Assembly: GCA_046498365.1 (NCBI GenBank)
Contig: JAWOAV010000011.1
Coordinates: forward strand, 1 to 47,074
Direction: 5' to 3'
Length of the DNA: 47,074 nucleotides
Origin: B1SED10-16 sp046498365
GTDB taxonomy: Bacteria > Desulfobacterota > Desulfobacteria > Desulfobacterales > Desulfosalsimonadaceae
Shown here: in pieces, positions 34,563 through 42,634 of the stretch
Layout: every line of letters starts with the position of its first letter
How positions within the stretch are numbered: the first letter of the stretch is position 1
The notes under the pieces: generated by a model
What the model was told of the DNA's origin: nothing
The model's database searches: none
The model's input: the letters and a program-made list of their open reading frames with translations, nothing else
Made by a program: the position numbers and the translations under genes

Positions 34563-34754
34563 TCAATTTCATTTGGGGGGGTTGGTGATGCCCGCAGCAA
34601 CAATTGCAGGGGGTTGCGGATAGCTCTTGGCGAAGCGCAGACAAGCGACCTGTGGCCTGGCCGTTCATCACAGGGCGCGTCGGAGCGAGCCATAGAGATA
34701 TCCGCGTTCTCCTGCAGTTGCCAGGGCATCACCAACCCCCCCAAATGAAATTGA
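34563..34754. repeat. 192-base element with perfect 31-nt inverted termini
   Basis: The left end (34563-34593, starting TCAATTTCATTTGGGGG) is an exact reverse complement of the right end (34724-34754). Inside, a second, imperfect pair (CAATTGCAGG...GCGGATA with TATCCGCG...CCTGCAG) and CCTGTG/CACAGG continue the fold, so the whole element can form one long rod-like hairpin. No protein is encoded. No target-site duplication is visible in the direct flanks. It resembles a MITE or a structured RNA. Confidence 0.8.
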
Positions 34755-34830
34755 ACCGCATTCTTTATTCTTTACTGAGGCGTTTTTTCATTTTGCCCGC
34801 CGTCGTAAGCCTTTCAACCCGCCTTTCAGC

Positions 34831-34854
34831 ATCACCGCATCACCGCATCACCGC
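34831..34854. repeat. Short tandem repeat, 8-base unit x3
   Basis: ATCACCGC is repeated three times without change in the spacer downstream of the radical SAM gene. The unit is not a multiple of three and no gene covers it. It is a simple microsatellite. Confidence 0.85.
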
Positions 34855-34914
34855 ATTAATTCCTCAAAACATCAAAGCCGGCTCTGCTGCCCCACGCGTA
34901 ACTGTTTTACAGCG

Positions 34915-35988
34915 TCACCGATTCTCCGCCTTTACAACCGCCACCGACGCCTCGCTCATACCGGGATCGCCGATCACGTTCACAGGCCCAAGGTGCGGAA
35001 AATGCCGCTTGAGGCGCAGAATATTGCTGTTTTTCTGCCCCCGCATGGTCGAAATCATCCGGGGATGCACCACCAGATCGATACCTTCCCCAAAATCGTC
35101 GCCAGATGCCTCGATACATGCCGCCGCCTTGTCAAAAAAGACACCGGATGCCACCATCTGCCCCATGGCCGGGTGATACGGGCCCGCCACAAGGTCCCTG
35201 CCCGTATCGAGCCCCTCGTTCGCCTGGAGCCCGATGCGGGCAACCGGGATGTTTTTTTCGGAAAACAAGCGGAAAAGCGATTGTACCTGTTCCATGCACC
35301 GGTCAAGGGAAAGCGGTGTGTAACGGCCCGAGGCGTACCATTTTTCAAGGAGGCTTCCCTTGATGACAAGGGTCGGATAAATTCGCACGAAATCCGGGGA
35401 AAGGGCTGCAATCCGTCGGCCCGACGCCATTGCCGAGTGATCGTTTTCGCCGGGGAGGCCCACCATCATCTGCAGCCCTGTGTCATAGCCGCGCTTTTGT
35501 AAAAGGGCGACTGCACGGACCGTGTCTTCGGAGGAATGCCCCCGCTTGGCAAGGGCGAGCACGCGCTCGTCCATGGACTGGGCGCCGATTTCAACGGTGG
35601 AGACCGGGTAACCGGAAAGGAGATCGAGCCCTTTTTCGTCTACCGTGTCCGGCCGGGTGGAAAAGCGTATTCCGTCTACTTCTCCCGCCCGGACAAAGCC
35701 GGATGCCGCGTCCAGGAGTTTTTTTATGACACCGGGATCCTGCCCCAAAAAGTTGCCACCGAAAAAGGAGATCTCGGTTCTGGCGCGTCCTTCCCGCCTG
35801 TACCCCAAAAACCGGCGGATCTCTTGTTCCAGCGTGCCAAAATCCGGCAATGCGGCAGCCGTGCCGGTAATGGCCCGCTGGTTGCAGAAAACGCACCTGT
35901 GGGCACATCCGGACTGGGGAATGAAAACCGGCACGATAAACGGCCGGCCCCGGCGCGCGGGGTTATGTTGTGAGCTGCGGGTGTTCAT
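34915..35988 (-). CDS. Radical SAM protein, Elp3/YhcC-like
   Basis: 357 residues. The N-terminal CxxxCxxC (CAHRCVFC, residues 28-35) binds the [4Fe-4S] cluster and SAM; SFFGGNFLG is the family-specific loop and QMMVGLPGE a later core motif. The layout matches the Elp3-like group of radical SAM proteins (COG1243-like), often near rnc in deltaproteobacteria, here without an acetyltransferase domain. The function of these short members is unsettled; tRNA modification is a guess. It is the last gene of the operon, 69 bases after rnc. Confidence 0.85.
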   Translation of the reverse strand: MNTRSSQHNPARRGRPFIVPVFIPQSGCAHRCVFCNQRAITGTAAALPDFGTLEQEIRRFLGYRREGRARTEISFFGGNFLGQDPGVIKKLLDAASGFVRAGEVDGIRFSTRPDTVDEKGLDLLSGYPVSTVEIGAQSMDERVLALAKRGHSSEDTVRAVALLQKRGYDTGLQMMVGLPGENDHSAMASGRRIAALSPDFVRIYPTLVIKGSLLEKWYASGRYTPLSLDRCMEQVQSLFRLFSEKNIPVARIGLQANEGLDTGRDLVAGPYHPAMGQMVASGVFFDKAAACIEASGDDFGEGIDLVVHPRMISTMRGQKNSNILRLKRHFPHLGPVNVIGDPGMSEASVAVVKAENR

Positions 35989-36057
35989 TTTTTTTCACGG
36001 CTGTTTGCAATACCCGTTGGCCGATCATTGCCATATCCGCCAGGGGAAACGGAGGTC

Positions 36058-36783
36058 TCACTTCTCGGTGAAGCGCTGCGGCTCCTCTTCATCCCCCGCT
36101 TCCGACAGGGTTTCAAACGCTTTTTTGGCGGCATCCTGTTCGGCAGCCTTTTTGCTCTTCCCGAAGCCTTCGGTTTCGATGCCGCAAACCATGAGCACTA
36201 TATGAAAGGTTTTGTCATGGTCGGGCCCTTCGGCGCCGGCGATGTTGTATTCGGGAACCGGGAGATGCCGGTTCTGGACCATCTCCTGGAGCAGGCTTTT
36301 ATAGTCGTAGCGGGGGGGTGTTTTTTCAATGGCGCTGAAATGGGGGGAAAAGAGGCGTTCGATGACATCAAAGGCCTGCCCGAAGCCGCCGTCAAGATAC
36401 ACTGCGGCCATGAGGGCCTCAAACGTATCCGCCAGGATGGATTTTTTTTTGCTCCCCTTTGACTTGCTCTCCCCTTTTCCCAGTTGAACGAACGCTCCAA
36501 GGTCAATGCTTCTGGCCACTGCGGCCAGGCGGTTTTCATTGACCAGGCTTGCCCGTATACGGGAGAGCTCCCCCTCGTTCAAGGCCGGAAAGCGGGTCAT
36601 GAGAATGTGGCTGACGACCAGGTTCAACACCGCATCCCCCAGAAATTCCAGCTTTTCGTTGTCATCCGTTTTTGTGGCTTGTTCATAGGCATAGGAGCGG
36701 TGGCAGAGGGCGGTTTTCAATAAATCCGGGCGTGAAAACCGGTAGAGAAGGGAATCTTCCAGTTTTGATGCTGCGTTATCCAT
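36058..36783 (-). CDS. rnc: Ribonuclease III
   Basis: 241 residues. It cleaves double-stranded RNA, including rRNA precursors. The catalytic signature NEKLEFLGDAVLNL is followed by the second acidic cluster (ADTFEALMAAVYLDGG) and a C-terminal double-stranded-RNA-binding domain (DYKSLLQEMVQ ... GFGKSKKAAEQDAAKKAFE). The start is the ATG at 36783, overlapping the upstream PHP gene by 8 bases; a longer frame reaching 36903 is shadow coding. Confidence 0.96.
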   Translation of the reverse strand: MDNAASKLEDSLLYRFSRPDLLKTALCHRSYAYEQATKTDDNEKLEFLGDAVLNLVVSHILMTRFPALNEGELSRIRASLVNENRLAAVARSIDLGAFVQLGKGESKSKGSKKKSILADTFEALMAAVYLDGGFGQAFDVIERLFSPHFSAIEKTPPRYDYKSLLQEMVQNRHLPVPEYNIAGAEGPDHDKTFHIVLMVCGIETEGFGKSKKAAEQDAAKKAFETLSEAGDEEEPQRFTEK

Positions 36784-37681
36784 GGGCGAGGGCGTTTTTG
36801 AGGGTTTGAAAGATGTCGTACGGCACGGAAAAGTCGCCGCGGCCGGACCCCATTTCGATGTCCGGGTTGATGTCACCGTGAAAATCCGTCCCGCCCGTGA
36901 CAAGCAGCCCCCTTTTTCCGGCGGTTTCTATGAGAAACGACGTCTGTGCAGGCGTATGGCCGGGATAATAGGCTTCGATGCCTTCCAGTCCGTAAGAGAG
37001 CAGCGTGTCAAGCAGGCTTTCAAATCGTTTCCCCGGAAAGTCTTCCGGGCGCTCTTCAAAGAGGACCTCGGAAAGCAGCATCGGGTGGGCGAGAACGGCG
37101 ATGCCCCCGGCCTCCCGAATCAACCGGATGGCATCTTCGGCGGGAATTCGGTACTTGTCGACATACGCCGGTTTTCCCCTCCCCAGAAAGCGGTCGAACG
37201 CGTCGTCGATGTCGGTTGCATAACCGGTTTTTACCAGAAAATCGGCGATATGGGGCCTGGCAATGTCTTTTTTTCCGGTGGCCGCGACAACAGCGTCAAT
37301 GTCTGCGGGTATCCCCATGGCATTGAGTTTTTCAATAACAAGCGGGTTGCGACCGGACCGGGCGGAGCGCTGCTTTTCCAGCATTTGGTTCAGCTTCGGA
37401 TGCTCGGGGTCCATACCGTATCCCAGGAGATGGAGGCTCCCGGAATTTTCGAAAGACGGGGGGTAGGCAGCGCTTATCTCAATGCCGGCAATGAATTCAA
37501 GCGTTTCGGGAATACCGTGGCAAAGGGCTTGCAACGCCCCCGCAGTATTATCGTGGTCCGTAATCGAGATGGCCGAAAGCCCTTTTTTTACGGCATGTTC
37601 AAGAATCTGTGCCGGGTCGAGGCTCCCGTCGGAGAAAGTGGAATGAATGTGGAGATCGATGTTGCCGAAACTACAGTCCAA
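36776..37681 (-). CDS. PHP-domain phosphoesterase (RNase AM / nucleoside bisphosphate phosphatase family)
   Basis: 301 residues. The PHP metal-binding motifs are DLHIHSTFSDGS, SITDHDN, GIEISA, VLAHP and GGTDFHGD. The length and order match the YciV group, which hydrolyses 3',5'-nucleoside bisphosphates and trims RNA 5' ends. Placement directly before rnc fits an RNA role. The start must be the TTG at 37681, because the first metal motif begins at residue 9; it overlaps the end of dksA by 11 bases, so translation is probably coupled. Confidence 0.88.
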   Translation of the reverse strand: MDCSFGNIDLHIHSTFSDGSLDPAQILEHAVKKGLSAISITDHDNTAGALQALCHGIPETLEFIAGIEISAAYPPSFENSGSLHLLGYGMDPEHPKLNQMLEKQRSARSGRNPLVIEKLNAMGIPADIDAVVAATGKKDIARPHIADFLVKTGYATDIDDAFDRFLGRGKPAYVDKYRIPAEDAIRLIREAGGIAVLAHPMLLSEVLFEERPEDFPGKRFESLLDTLLSYGLEGIEAYYPGHTPAQTSFLIETAGKRGLLVTGGTDFHGDINPDIEMGSGRGDFSVPYDIFQTLKNALAHG

Positions 37682-38033
37682 GGGCCTTCTCTTGGGCTTC
37701 CTCGCTGGTTTTGCAGTCGATGCACAAAGTGGTTACAGGCCTTGCCTTGAGGCGGGCCACCGATATATCATCGCCGCATTTTTCGCAGATGCCGAAAGAG
37801 CCGTCTTCAATCCGATCCAGAGCCTTTTTCACTTTTTTAATGAGCTTGTGCTCCCTGTCCCGTATTCTGAGTTCGAAATTTCGATCCGCTTCATATGCGG
37901 CCCGATCGGTCGGATCCGGAAAATTCCCCTTTGAGTTGTTCATTTCCGAAACGGTATCGCCTGCTTGATTGAGAAGTTCTTCAAGCCTTTTTGTAAGGAG
38001 ATCCTTGAAATATTCAAGATCTTTTTTCTTCAT
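37671..38033 (-). CDS. dksA: DksA/TraR-family zinc-finger regulator
   Basis: 120 residues. An N-terminal coiled coil (residues about 5-75, with DPTDRAAYEADRNFELRIRD) is followed by a four-cysteine zinc finger (CEKCG ... CIDCK). This is the DksA shape: it enters the RNA polymerase secondary channel and works with ppGpp. The coiled-coil tip has an acidic pair as in true DksA. The start at 38033 has AAGGA at 9 bases; the frame extending to 38123 is not typical. It overlaps the PHP gene. Confidence 0.88.
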   Translation of the reverse strand: MKKKDLEYFKDLLTKRLEELLNQAGDTVSEMNNSKGNFPDPTDRAAYEADRNFELRIRDREHKLIKKVKKALDRIEDGSFGICEKCGDDISVARLKARPVTTLCIDCKTSEEAQEKALGL

Positions 38034-38200
38034 GGGAGAATTCCTTTTAACAGTTTTCTTTGCCGCAAGCGCTGTACAATCGGCTGAAACAGCCCAACAC
38101 CGCGTTTCTGCCACGGCGGGCAAATTATGAGCATACTATTGAAATAGAAGTCATTACCACAATCGAAATTCACTTGTAAAGGGAAATTCTTGCTGCGGAA

Positions 38201-39541
38201 TCAATCGTCTTCGAGGTTGAAAATTTTTCGAAAAACATCGATGTATAATGACTTGTCGCGATGAGACCCCGGGTTTTTAAGAAAAAGAATCGGGTCGTGC
38301 AGCGATTTGTTGACGATGGATTCGACCATTTTATTGAGCGCTTCCACGTCTTCGGCGGAAAGGTGCCCCATGGACGGAAGGGTTTTTGCAAGCTCCGCTT
38401 CAGCGATGGTCGTGAGTTTGCTGCGTATCTGCTTTATGGTCGGCACCACGTCCAGGGAGTCATGCCAATTCCTGAAGCGGATGACACCCTCGTCGATGAT
38501 GCGTTCCGCCTTGACGGATTCATTCTGCCGGGAGTGGATATTCTCCTCAATAACCCCCTGGAGGTCGTCAATATCATATACGTATGCGTTTTCAAGGCGA
38601 TTGATTTCCGGGTCGATATCCCTGGGCACGGCGATATCGATGAAAAACAGGGGGCGGTTTCTTCTTTTGCGCATAATGGGCCGGACAAGGCCGTGGCTGA
38701 TTACATACCCCGGAGAGCCGGTCGAACTGATGATAATATCGGACCGGGTCAGCGTGGCGCCGATTTCTTCGAAGCGGACAGCCTCTCCGGAAAACCGGTG
38801 CGCCAGATCGACGCCCACGTCAAAGGTCCGGTTGGCCACATACAGGTTTCCGGAAGCCCGGTTCCTGTGCAGGTGCTCCACGGCGAGCTCCGCCATTTCC
38901 CCCGCGCCTACCAGGAGGACCGTTTTCCCCTCCAGGGAGCCGAAAATCTTTTTGGCAAGCTCCACCGCCGCGTAGCTGATCGATATGGCCCGGTCGCCGA
39001 TGCCGGTTTCGCTTCTCACACGCTTGGCGGTGGAAAACGCCTTGTGAAGCAGCCGGTTGAGCACCACGCCGGTCGCCTTGTTGTTTACTGCCAGCCGGTA
39101 CGCCTCTTTTATTTGTCCCAGAATCTGGGGTTCGCCCACAATCATTGAATCCAGGCTTGCGGCCACACGGAAAACATGGCGAACGGCCGCATTGCCGGAA
39201 TGAATATACATTGCCGGTTCAAAACGGTGGGATGGTAGGGCTTTCGTCTCTGAAAGGCGGCTTATTACGGTTTGGACGGCCTCTTCCGGACAGTGGCTGG
39301 TAAAAAGGAATTCAACCCGGTTGCAGGTGGAAATGATCAGTATTTCCTTTAATGCCGTTGATTTTTTCAGCTCCTCCAGGGCGGCCGCGCTCTGCTCCGT
39401 GGAAAATGCCAGGCATTCGCGGATCTCCACCGGCGCGGACACGTGGTTTATGCCGATTAAGAATATTTCGGGAAGGGCTTCTGCTTTTTGGGCCATGGGC
39501 ATGTTGTTTCCGGTTGCCGCTTTACCATCTCGTAAATTCAT
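38201..39541 (-). CDS. hemA: Glutamyl-tRNA reductase
   Basis: 446 residues. It reduces glutamyl-tRNA to glutamate-1-semialdehyde, the first step of tetrapyrrole synthesis by the C5 route. The catalytic Cys is in STCNRVEFL, GEPQILGQIKEAY is the family signature, and VLLVGAGEMAELA begins the NADPH domain. The C-terminal dimerisation helix is present. The ATG at 39541 has GGAGGG eight bases upstream and overlaps the CcsA-like gene by 20 bases; ATGs further in are poorer. It supplies haem and sirohaem together with the neighbouring sirC. Confidence 0.95.
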   Translation of the reverse strand: MNLRDGKAATGNNMPMAQKAEALPEIFLIGINHVSAPVEIRECLAFSTEQSAAALEELKKSTALKEILIISTCNRVEFLFTSHCPEEAVQTVISRLSETKALPSHRFEPAMYIHSGNAAVRHVFRVAASLDSMIVGEPQILGQIKEAYRLAVNNKATGVVLNRLLHKAFSTAKRVRSETGIGDRAISISYAAVELAKKIFGSLEGKTVLLVGAGEMAELAVEHLHRNRASGNLYVANRTFDVGVDLAHRFSGEAVRFEEIGATLTRSDIIISSTGSPGYVISHGLVRPIMRKRRNRPLFFIDIAVPRDIDPEINRLENAYVYDIDDLQGVIEENIHSRQNESVKAERIIDEGVIRFRNWHDSLDVVPTIKQIRSKLTTIAEAELAKTLPSMGHLSAEDVEALNKMVESIVNKSLHDPILFLKNPGSHRDKSLYIDVFRKIFNLEDD

Positions 39542-40343
39542 TGTGATGGCCCTCCAGAAGGAAATTGACTCCCAGAAACGTGAAAAGCATGGCTGCAAAA
39601 CCAATAATCGCCAGGATGGCCGCGCGGCTGCCGCGCCACCTGGACATGAGCCTTTCATGAAGCAGGGCGGCATAGATCAGCCATGTGATCGCCGACCAGA
39701 CTTCCTTGGGATCCCAGCTCCAGAAGCGCCCCCACACGGTATGGGCGTATACAAAGCCCGTGATCAATCCTGCCGTGAGCGCTGAAAAACCAATGACAAC
39801 AAACGTGTACCCCGTGCTGTCCAGCATTTCCAGCGAGGGGAGCCGTTTGAAAAAAAACCGGTGCTTTTTGCTCTTGATGTTGCGCTTCTGAATCAGGTAC
39901 AGAATGCCCGTCCCGGCTGCAAGCGACAGGGCCGCCATGCCGATGAAGATCAGCACGACATGGACGATCAGCCACAGGCTGGCAAGAGAGGTTTCGATTT
40001 CAACCGCCCGGTCCGGCACCATGAATGCCGCCGCGGAAAGGAGGGTGACCAGGGGGGCGGCAAAGACGCCCAGAACTTTCAGGCGGGAGAGCATTTTGAA
40101 TGCCAGAAAAACCGCTGCAAAAATCCAGGCGGAAAACAAAAGGGTTTCATGAAGGTTTTGTACGGGAATAATGCCGAAATAGAGCGCTTTTGCGCCGACG
40201 AGCACCGTATGGATGGCAAACCCGGCAATCATAAGGGCAAAGCCCACCTGCTCGCAACGTTCTTTCTGAATGAAAAGAAAGGCCCCGTAGCACGCGGAAC
40301 TGGTCAGGTAAAACCCGATTATCAGGATCAGCAGGTATATCAT
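39522..40343 (-). CDS. CcsA/HemX-like cytochrome c assembly protein
   Basis: 273 residues, about eight membrane helices. The tryptophan-rich haem-handling motif WGRFWSWDPKEVWS and conserved histidines (VQNLHETLLFS, YAHTVWG, ALLHERLM) place it in the CcsA/CcmC/HemX family. Between sirC and hemA it is in the classic HemX position, where it may adjust GluTR levels, but the WWD motif favours haem delivery for cytochrome c maturation. ATG at 40343 overlaps the sirC stop as ATGA; a GTG six bases earlier is possible. Confidence 0.88.
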   Translation of the reverse strand: MIYLLILIIGFYLTSSACYGAFLFIQKERCEQVGFALMIAGFAIHTVLVGAKALYFGIIPVQNLHETLLFSAWIFAAVFLAFKMLSRLKVLGVFAAPLVTLLSAAAFMVPDRAVEIETSLASLWLIVHVVLIFIGMAALSLAAGTGILYLIQKRNIKSKKHRFFFKRLPSLEMLDSTGYTFVVIGFSALTAGLITGFVYAHTVWGRFWSWDPKEVWSAITWLIYAALLHERLMSRWRGSRAAILAIIGFAAMLFTFLGVNFLLEGHHNEFTRW

Positions 40344-41011
40344 TCGCACTCCATCAACTTCTCGTAATCGCAGCTGTCGCCAAGGATGTCCCCCACGGTG
40401 TCATAAAGCAGTTGGTTGATTTCCTTTGTTTTCTTTTCTTTTACCATCTCCAGCAGGCCCTGGTTGATCAATGCCTCAAAAAGCGGTTTGTGCTCTTCCG
40501 GGGCGTGGCGCGTTTCAAGGAGTTTTTTTCGCACGGCCCCCATGAGCTGGAGAAATTCGGTATATTCCTCTCCAAACGCTTTTTCAAGGTTTTTTCTCAG
40601 GTGCTTGGCAAAAGCGGGGCTGTTGCCGCAGGTCGATATTGCCAGGAGCAGATCCCCCCTTTTGACAATGGAAGGAAGGATGAAATTGCATGCATCGGGA
40701 AGATCGGCGATATTGCATAAAACGTTGTTGTCTTCCGCATCGCGGCTGATTTTTCGGTTTTCCGCCTCGTCATCGGTCGCCCCGATAACCAGAAAGCGGC
40801 CCTTCACGTCGGAAGGGGCATAGGGGCGCCGTATCATCCGGAGGTTTTCCGTATCCATACCTTCCATTTCAGAGGCAAAAGCCGGGCTTACGACGGTTAC
40901 GTTCGCGCCGCATTCGAGAAGGGTCTTCACCTTGCGGTGCGCTACGGCGCCGCCGCCGACCACAAGGCAGTCCCGGTTTCTAATGTCCAGGCATACGGGA
41001 TAGTATTTCAT
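40340..41011 (-). CDS. Precorrin-2 dehydrogenase / sirohydrochlorin ferrochelatase (SirC/Met8p type)
   Basis: 223 residues. An N-terminal Rossmann fold (CLVVGGGAVAHRKVKTLLE) binds NAD. The catalytic region NIADLPDACNFILPSIVKRGDLLLAISTCGNSP matches the CysG-N/Met8p family. It makes sirohydrochlorin from precorrin-2 and perhaps inserts iron. The single-domain length means the CysG methyltransferase part is separate. Sirohaem is the cofactor of dissimilatory sulfite reductase, so this fits a sulfate reducer. It is 42 bases after the DHH gene and overlaps the next gene by 4. Confidence 0.9.
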   Translation of the reverse strand: MKYYPVCLDIRNRDCLVVGGGAVAHRKVKTLLECGANVTVVSPAFASEMEGMDTENLRMIRRPYAPSDVKGRFLVIGATDDEAENRKISRDAEDNNVLCNIADLPDACNFILPSIVKRGDLLLAISTCGNSPAFAKHLRKNLEKAFGEEYTEFLQLMGAVRKKLLETRHAPEEHKPLFEALINQGLLEMVKEKKTKEINQLLYDTVGDILGDSCDYEKLMECE

Positions 41012-41053
41012 GAGGATTCTGGTTGCCCTTTGTTTGTTATACTGTTTGTTCGT

Positions 41054-42040
41054 TTATTTGGCCAGTATACCGTTGATCTTGTCGTAAATCCATGTTCGGA
41101 GCGTAACGTTTTCCAGGTTTTCCATGTCGTTTCGGATGTTTTCCAGGGGGATCTCCGCCCTGGCCATGCCCTTGTGCCCGCCGGCCGACCCCGCTGTTCC
41201 GAACAGCTTGCTCGCCAGTTTTCCGGCATCTTTCTGCAGGCCGTCGTTTCTCAGGATGATGATGAGCTTGTCTTCATACACACCGGAAACGATGCTCCAC
41301 GTAACCGTGTTGACCCGCATGAAAAAATCGCCGATGAGCACGCATATATCCGGGTTTTCCACATTTCCCAGGTGAATGAAGATCCGGGTGTCGTCGACCA
41401 CCTTTTCTTCTATGGCTTTCTTGAAGTAATCCAGAAAACCCATGCGCAGATCCACCTGCTCGATGCGGCGGGCCAGGTGGATGTTCACGTGCCGGAACAA
41501 AAACTGGAAAGCGCGGATATCCGCATTCGTGGCCATTCGCTCAAAATTGCGGGTATCGCTTTTTATCCCGTGAAACAGGGCGGTGGCGATTCTTTCGGAA
41601 GGTTTGATTTTGGCCCGCTTGAGGTATTCGGTCATGATGGACGACGTGGCGCCGTAATCGGGGCGGATGTCCGAAAAGGCCGCAGTGTTCTCTCCCGGTT
41701 CGTGATGGTCGATAATGACCGTGTAGTCCCGTCCCTTGAAACTGTCGTTGTGGTGGGGCTGGGAATCGACAATGGCGATCTTGTTATAGAGGTGCGGATC
41801 GATTTTGCTGATATGGATCAGGGTCACGTCGAAGAGCTGGATCATGGCCATGTTGTCCGGCCGCGTAATGGTGTTGATGTTGGAGATGTTGATCCGGGTG
41901 ACCCTGCGCCACAAAAGCCGCTCCAGCGCCATGGCGCTCGCGATTGAATCCGGGTCCGCATTGATCAGGATCAGGACGTGGTCGGCGCCTGAAAACTGAT
42001 CGAGCAGATCCTGCAGCTTGTCCGCTGAAGTCGTTGTCAA
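41054..42040 (-). CDS. DHH/DHHA1-family phosphoesterase
   Basis: 328 residues. DHH motifs are NADPDSIASAMALE, AIVDSQP and IIDHHEPG; the C-terminal DHHA1 domain carries GSAGGHKGMARAEIP. The family includes NrnA-type nanoRNases/pAp phosphatases and c-di-AMP phosphodiesterases; the short length without membrane or GGDEF parts fits the NrnA group. The start is a TTG at 42040 with GAGGA 9 bases upstream. It is the first gene of the operon running to the radical SAM gene. Confidence 0.88.
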   Translation of the reverse strand: MTTTSADKLQDLLDQFSGADHVLILINADPDSIASAMALERLLWRRVTRINISNINTITRPDNMAMIQLFDVTLIHISKIDPHLYNKIAIVDSQPHHNDSFKGRDYTVIIDHHEPGENTAAFSDIRPDYGATSSIMTEYLKRAKIKPSERIATALFHGIKSDTRNFERMATNADIRAFQFLFRHVNIHLARRIEQVDLRMGFLDYFKKAIEEKVVDDTRIFIHLGNVENPDICVLIGDFFMRVNTVTWSIVSGVYEDKLIIILRNDGLQKDAGKLASKLFGTAGSAGGHKGMARAEIPLENIRNDMENLENVTLRTWIYDKINGILAK

Positions 42041-42162
42041 ACCGGTATTTCCTCGCTTTTTATGTAAAAAAGATGTTTCACCGTCAATGGGTTATACCAT
42101 TGCAAACGGTTGGATATCAAACGGAAATACAATAGGCATTCTTTTGCGGTTTGTAAAATAGC

Positions 42163-42299
42163 TACAAGCCATTTCAAAAAACGATCAAGAGGGGTAGAAA
42201 ATGTGGGGAGGGTGGTTTTTTACCACAGAGAACACAGGGGAGACACAGAGATTCATAGAGAAAAGCAACGAAAAAAAAGGGGGACGGCGCCCATGAAAT
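42163..42299 (+). repeat. CACAGAG-type composite repeat, copy D
   Basis: The plus strand reads ACAAGCCATTTCAAAAAACG, a GGGTAGAAAATG segment, GGAGGGTGGTTTTTTACC, ACAGAGAACACAGGGGAG, ACACAGAGATTCATAGAG and AAAAGCAACGAAAAAAAAGG ending near CCCATGAAAT. It is nearly full length and matches copy A along about 130 bases. It lies in the 594-base gap 42041-42634, which holds no supported protein gene. Confidence 0.8.
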
Positions 42300-42308
42300 G
42301 AAAAATTC

Positions 42309-42424
42309 TTGCAATACAGGTTTTTTGTTTGTTATGGTACCGCTTACGACAATATATGACCATAAATATAGAGTTATGTAATAGGCAAAGCGCCACCCAG
42401 ACTCTTGGGGCGGCGTTTTTTTTG
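42309..42424 (+). ncRNA. Candidate small RNA with promoter and terminator
   Basis: TTGCAA (42309-42314) and TATGGT (42333-42338) are spaced by 18 bases, a fair sigma-70 promoter. About 80 bases on, CGCC-ACCC and GGG-GCGGCG form a GC-rich hairpin (42391-42415) followed by eight T residues, a good intrinsic terminator. No protein gene lies between. An open frame of 37 codons starting at 42357 reads through the terminator and has no ribosome site, so an RNA of about 80 bases is the simpler reading. Confidence 0.4.
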
Positions 42425-42462
42425 TGCCGCAGTTTGTCCATTGCCCGTAAAAAATTGATGCT

Positions 42463-42610
42463 CCTGTAAAAAGTCGTGATCAGACGGCTTTGAAAAAAGT
42501 TCAAGATCAAGGCGCGTGCAATTTTTGAAGAATTGAGCGTACTTAGCCGTACGTGAGATTCTTCAAAAATTGCGCGCAACGCAGATATTGGACTTTTTGC
42601 GAAGTCGTCA
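42463..42610 (+). repeat. Conserved-flank inverted repeat, full-length reference copy
   Basis: The ends GTAAAAAGTC and GACTTTTTGC form an outer inverted repeat. Inside are left flank TTCAAGATCAAGGC, left arm GCGTGCAATTTTTGAAGAAT (42514-42533), a GTAC-rich centre, right arm ATTCTTCAAAAATTGCGCGC (42558-42577; 19 of 20 pairs) and right flank AACGCAGATATTGG. It ends 25 bases before the pabA start, so it lies in the pabA leader. Confidence 0.85.
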
Positions 42611-42634
42611 AAATTGGCGGAGGAAAAAGGGGTT

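Noticed and set aside
34831..34854. Tandem ATCACCGC units as a possible CRISPR remnant
   Set aside because: The units touch directly with no spacers and number only three.
42357..42470. A 37-codon frame within the candidate small RNA
   Set aside because: It has no ribosome site and runs through the terminator hairpin and T tract into a repeat.
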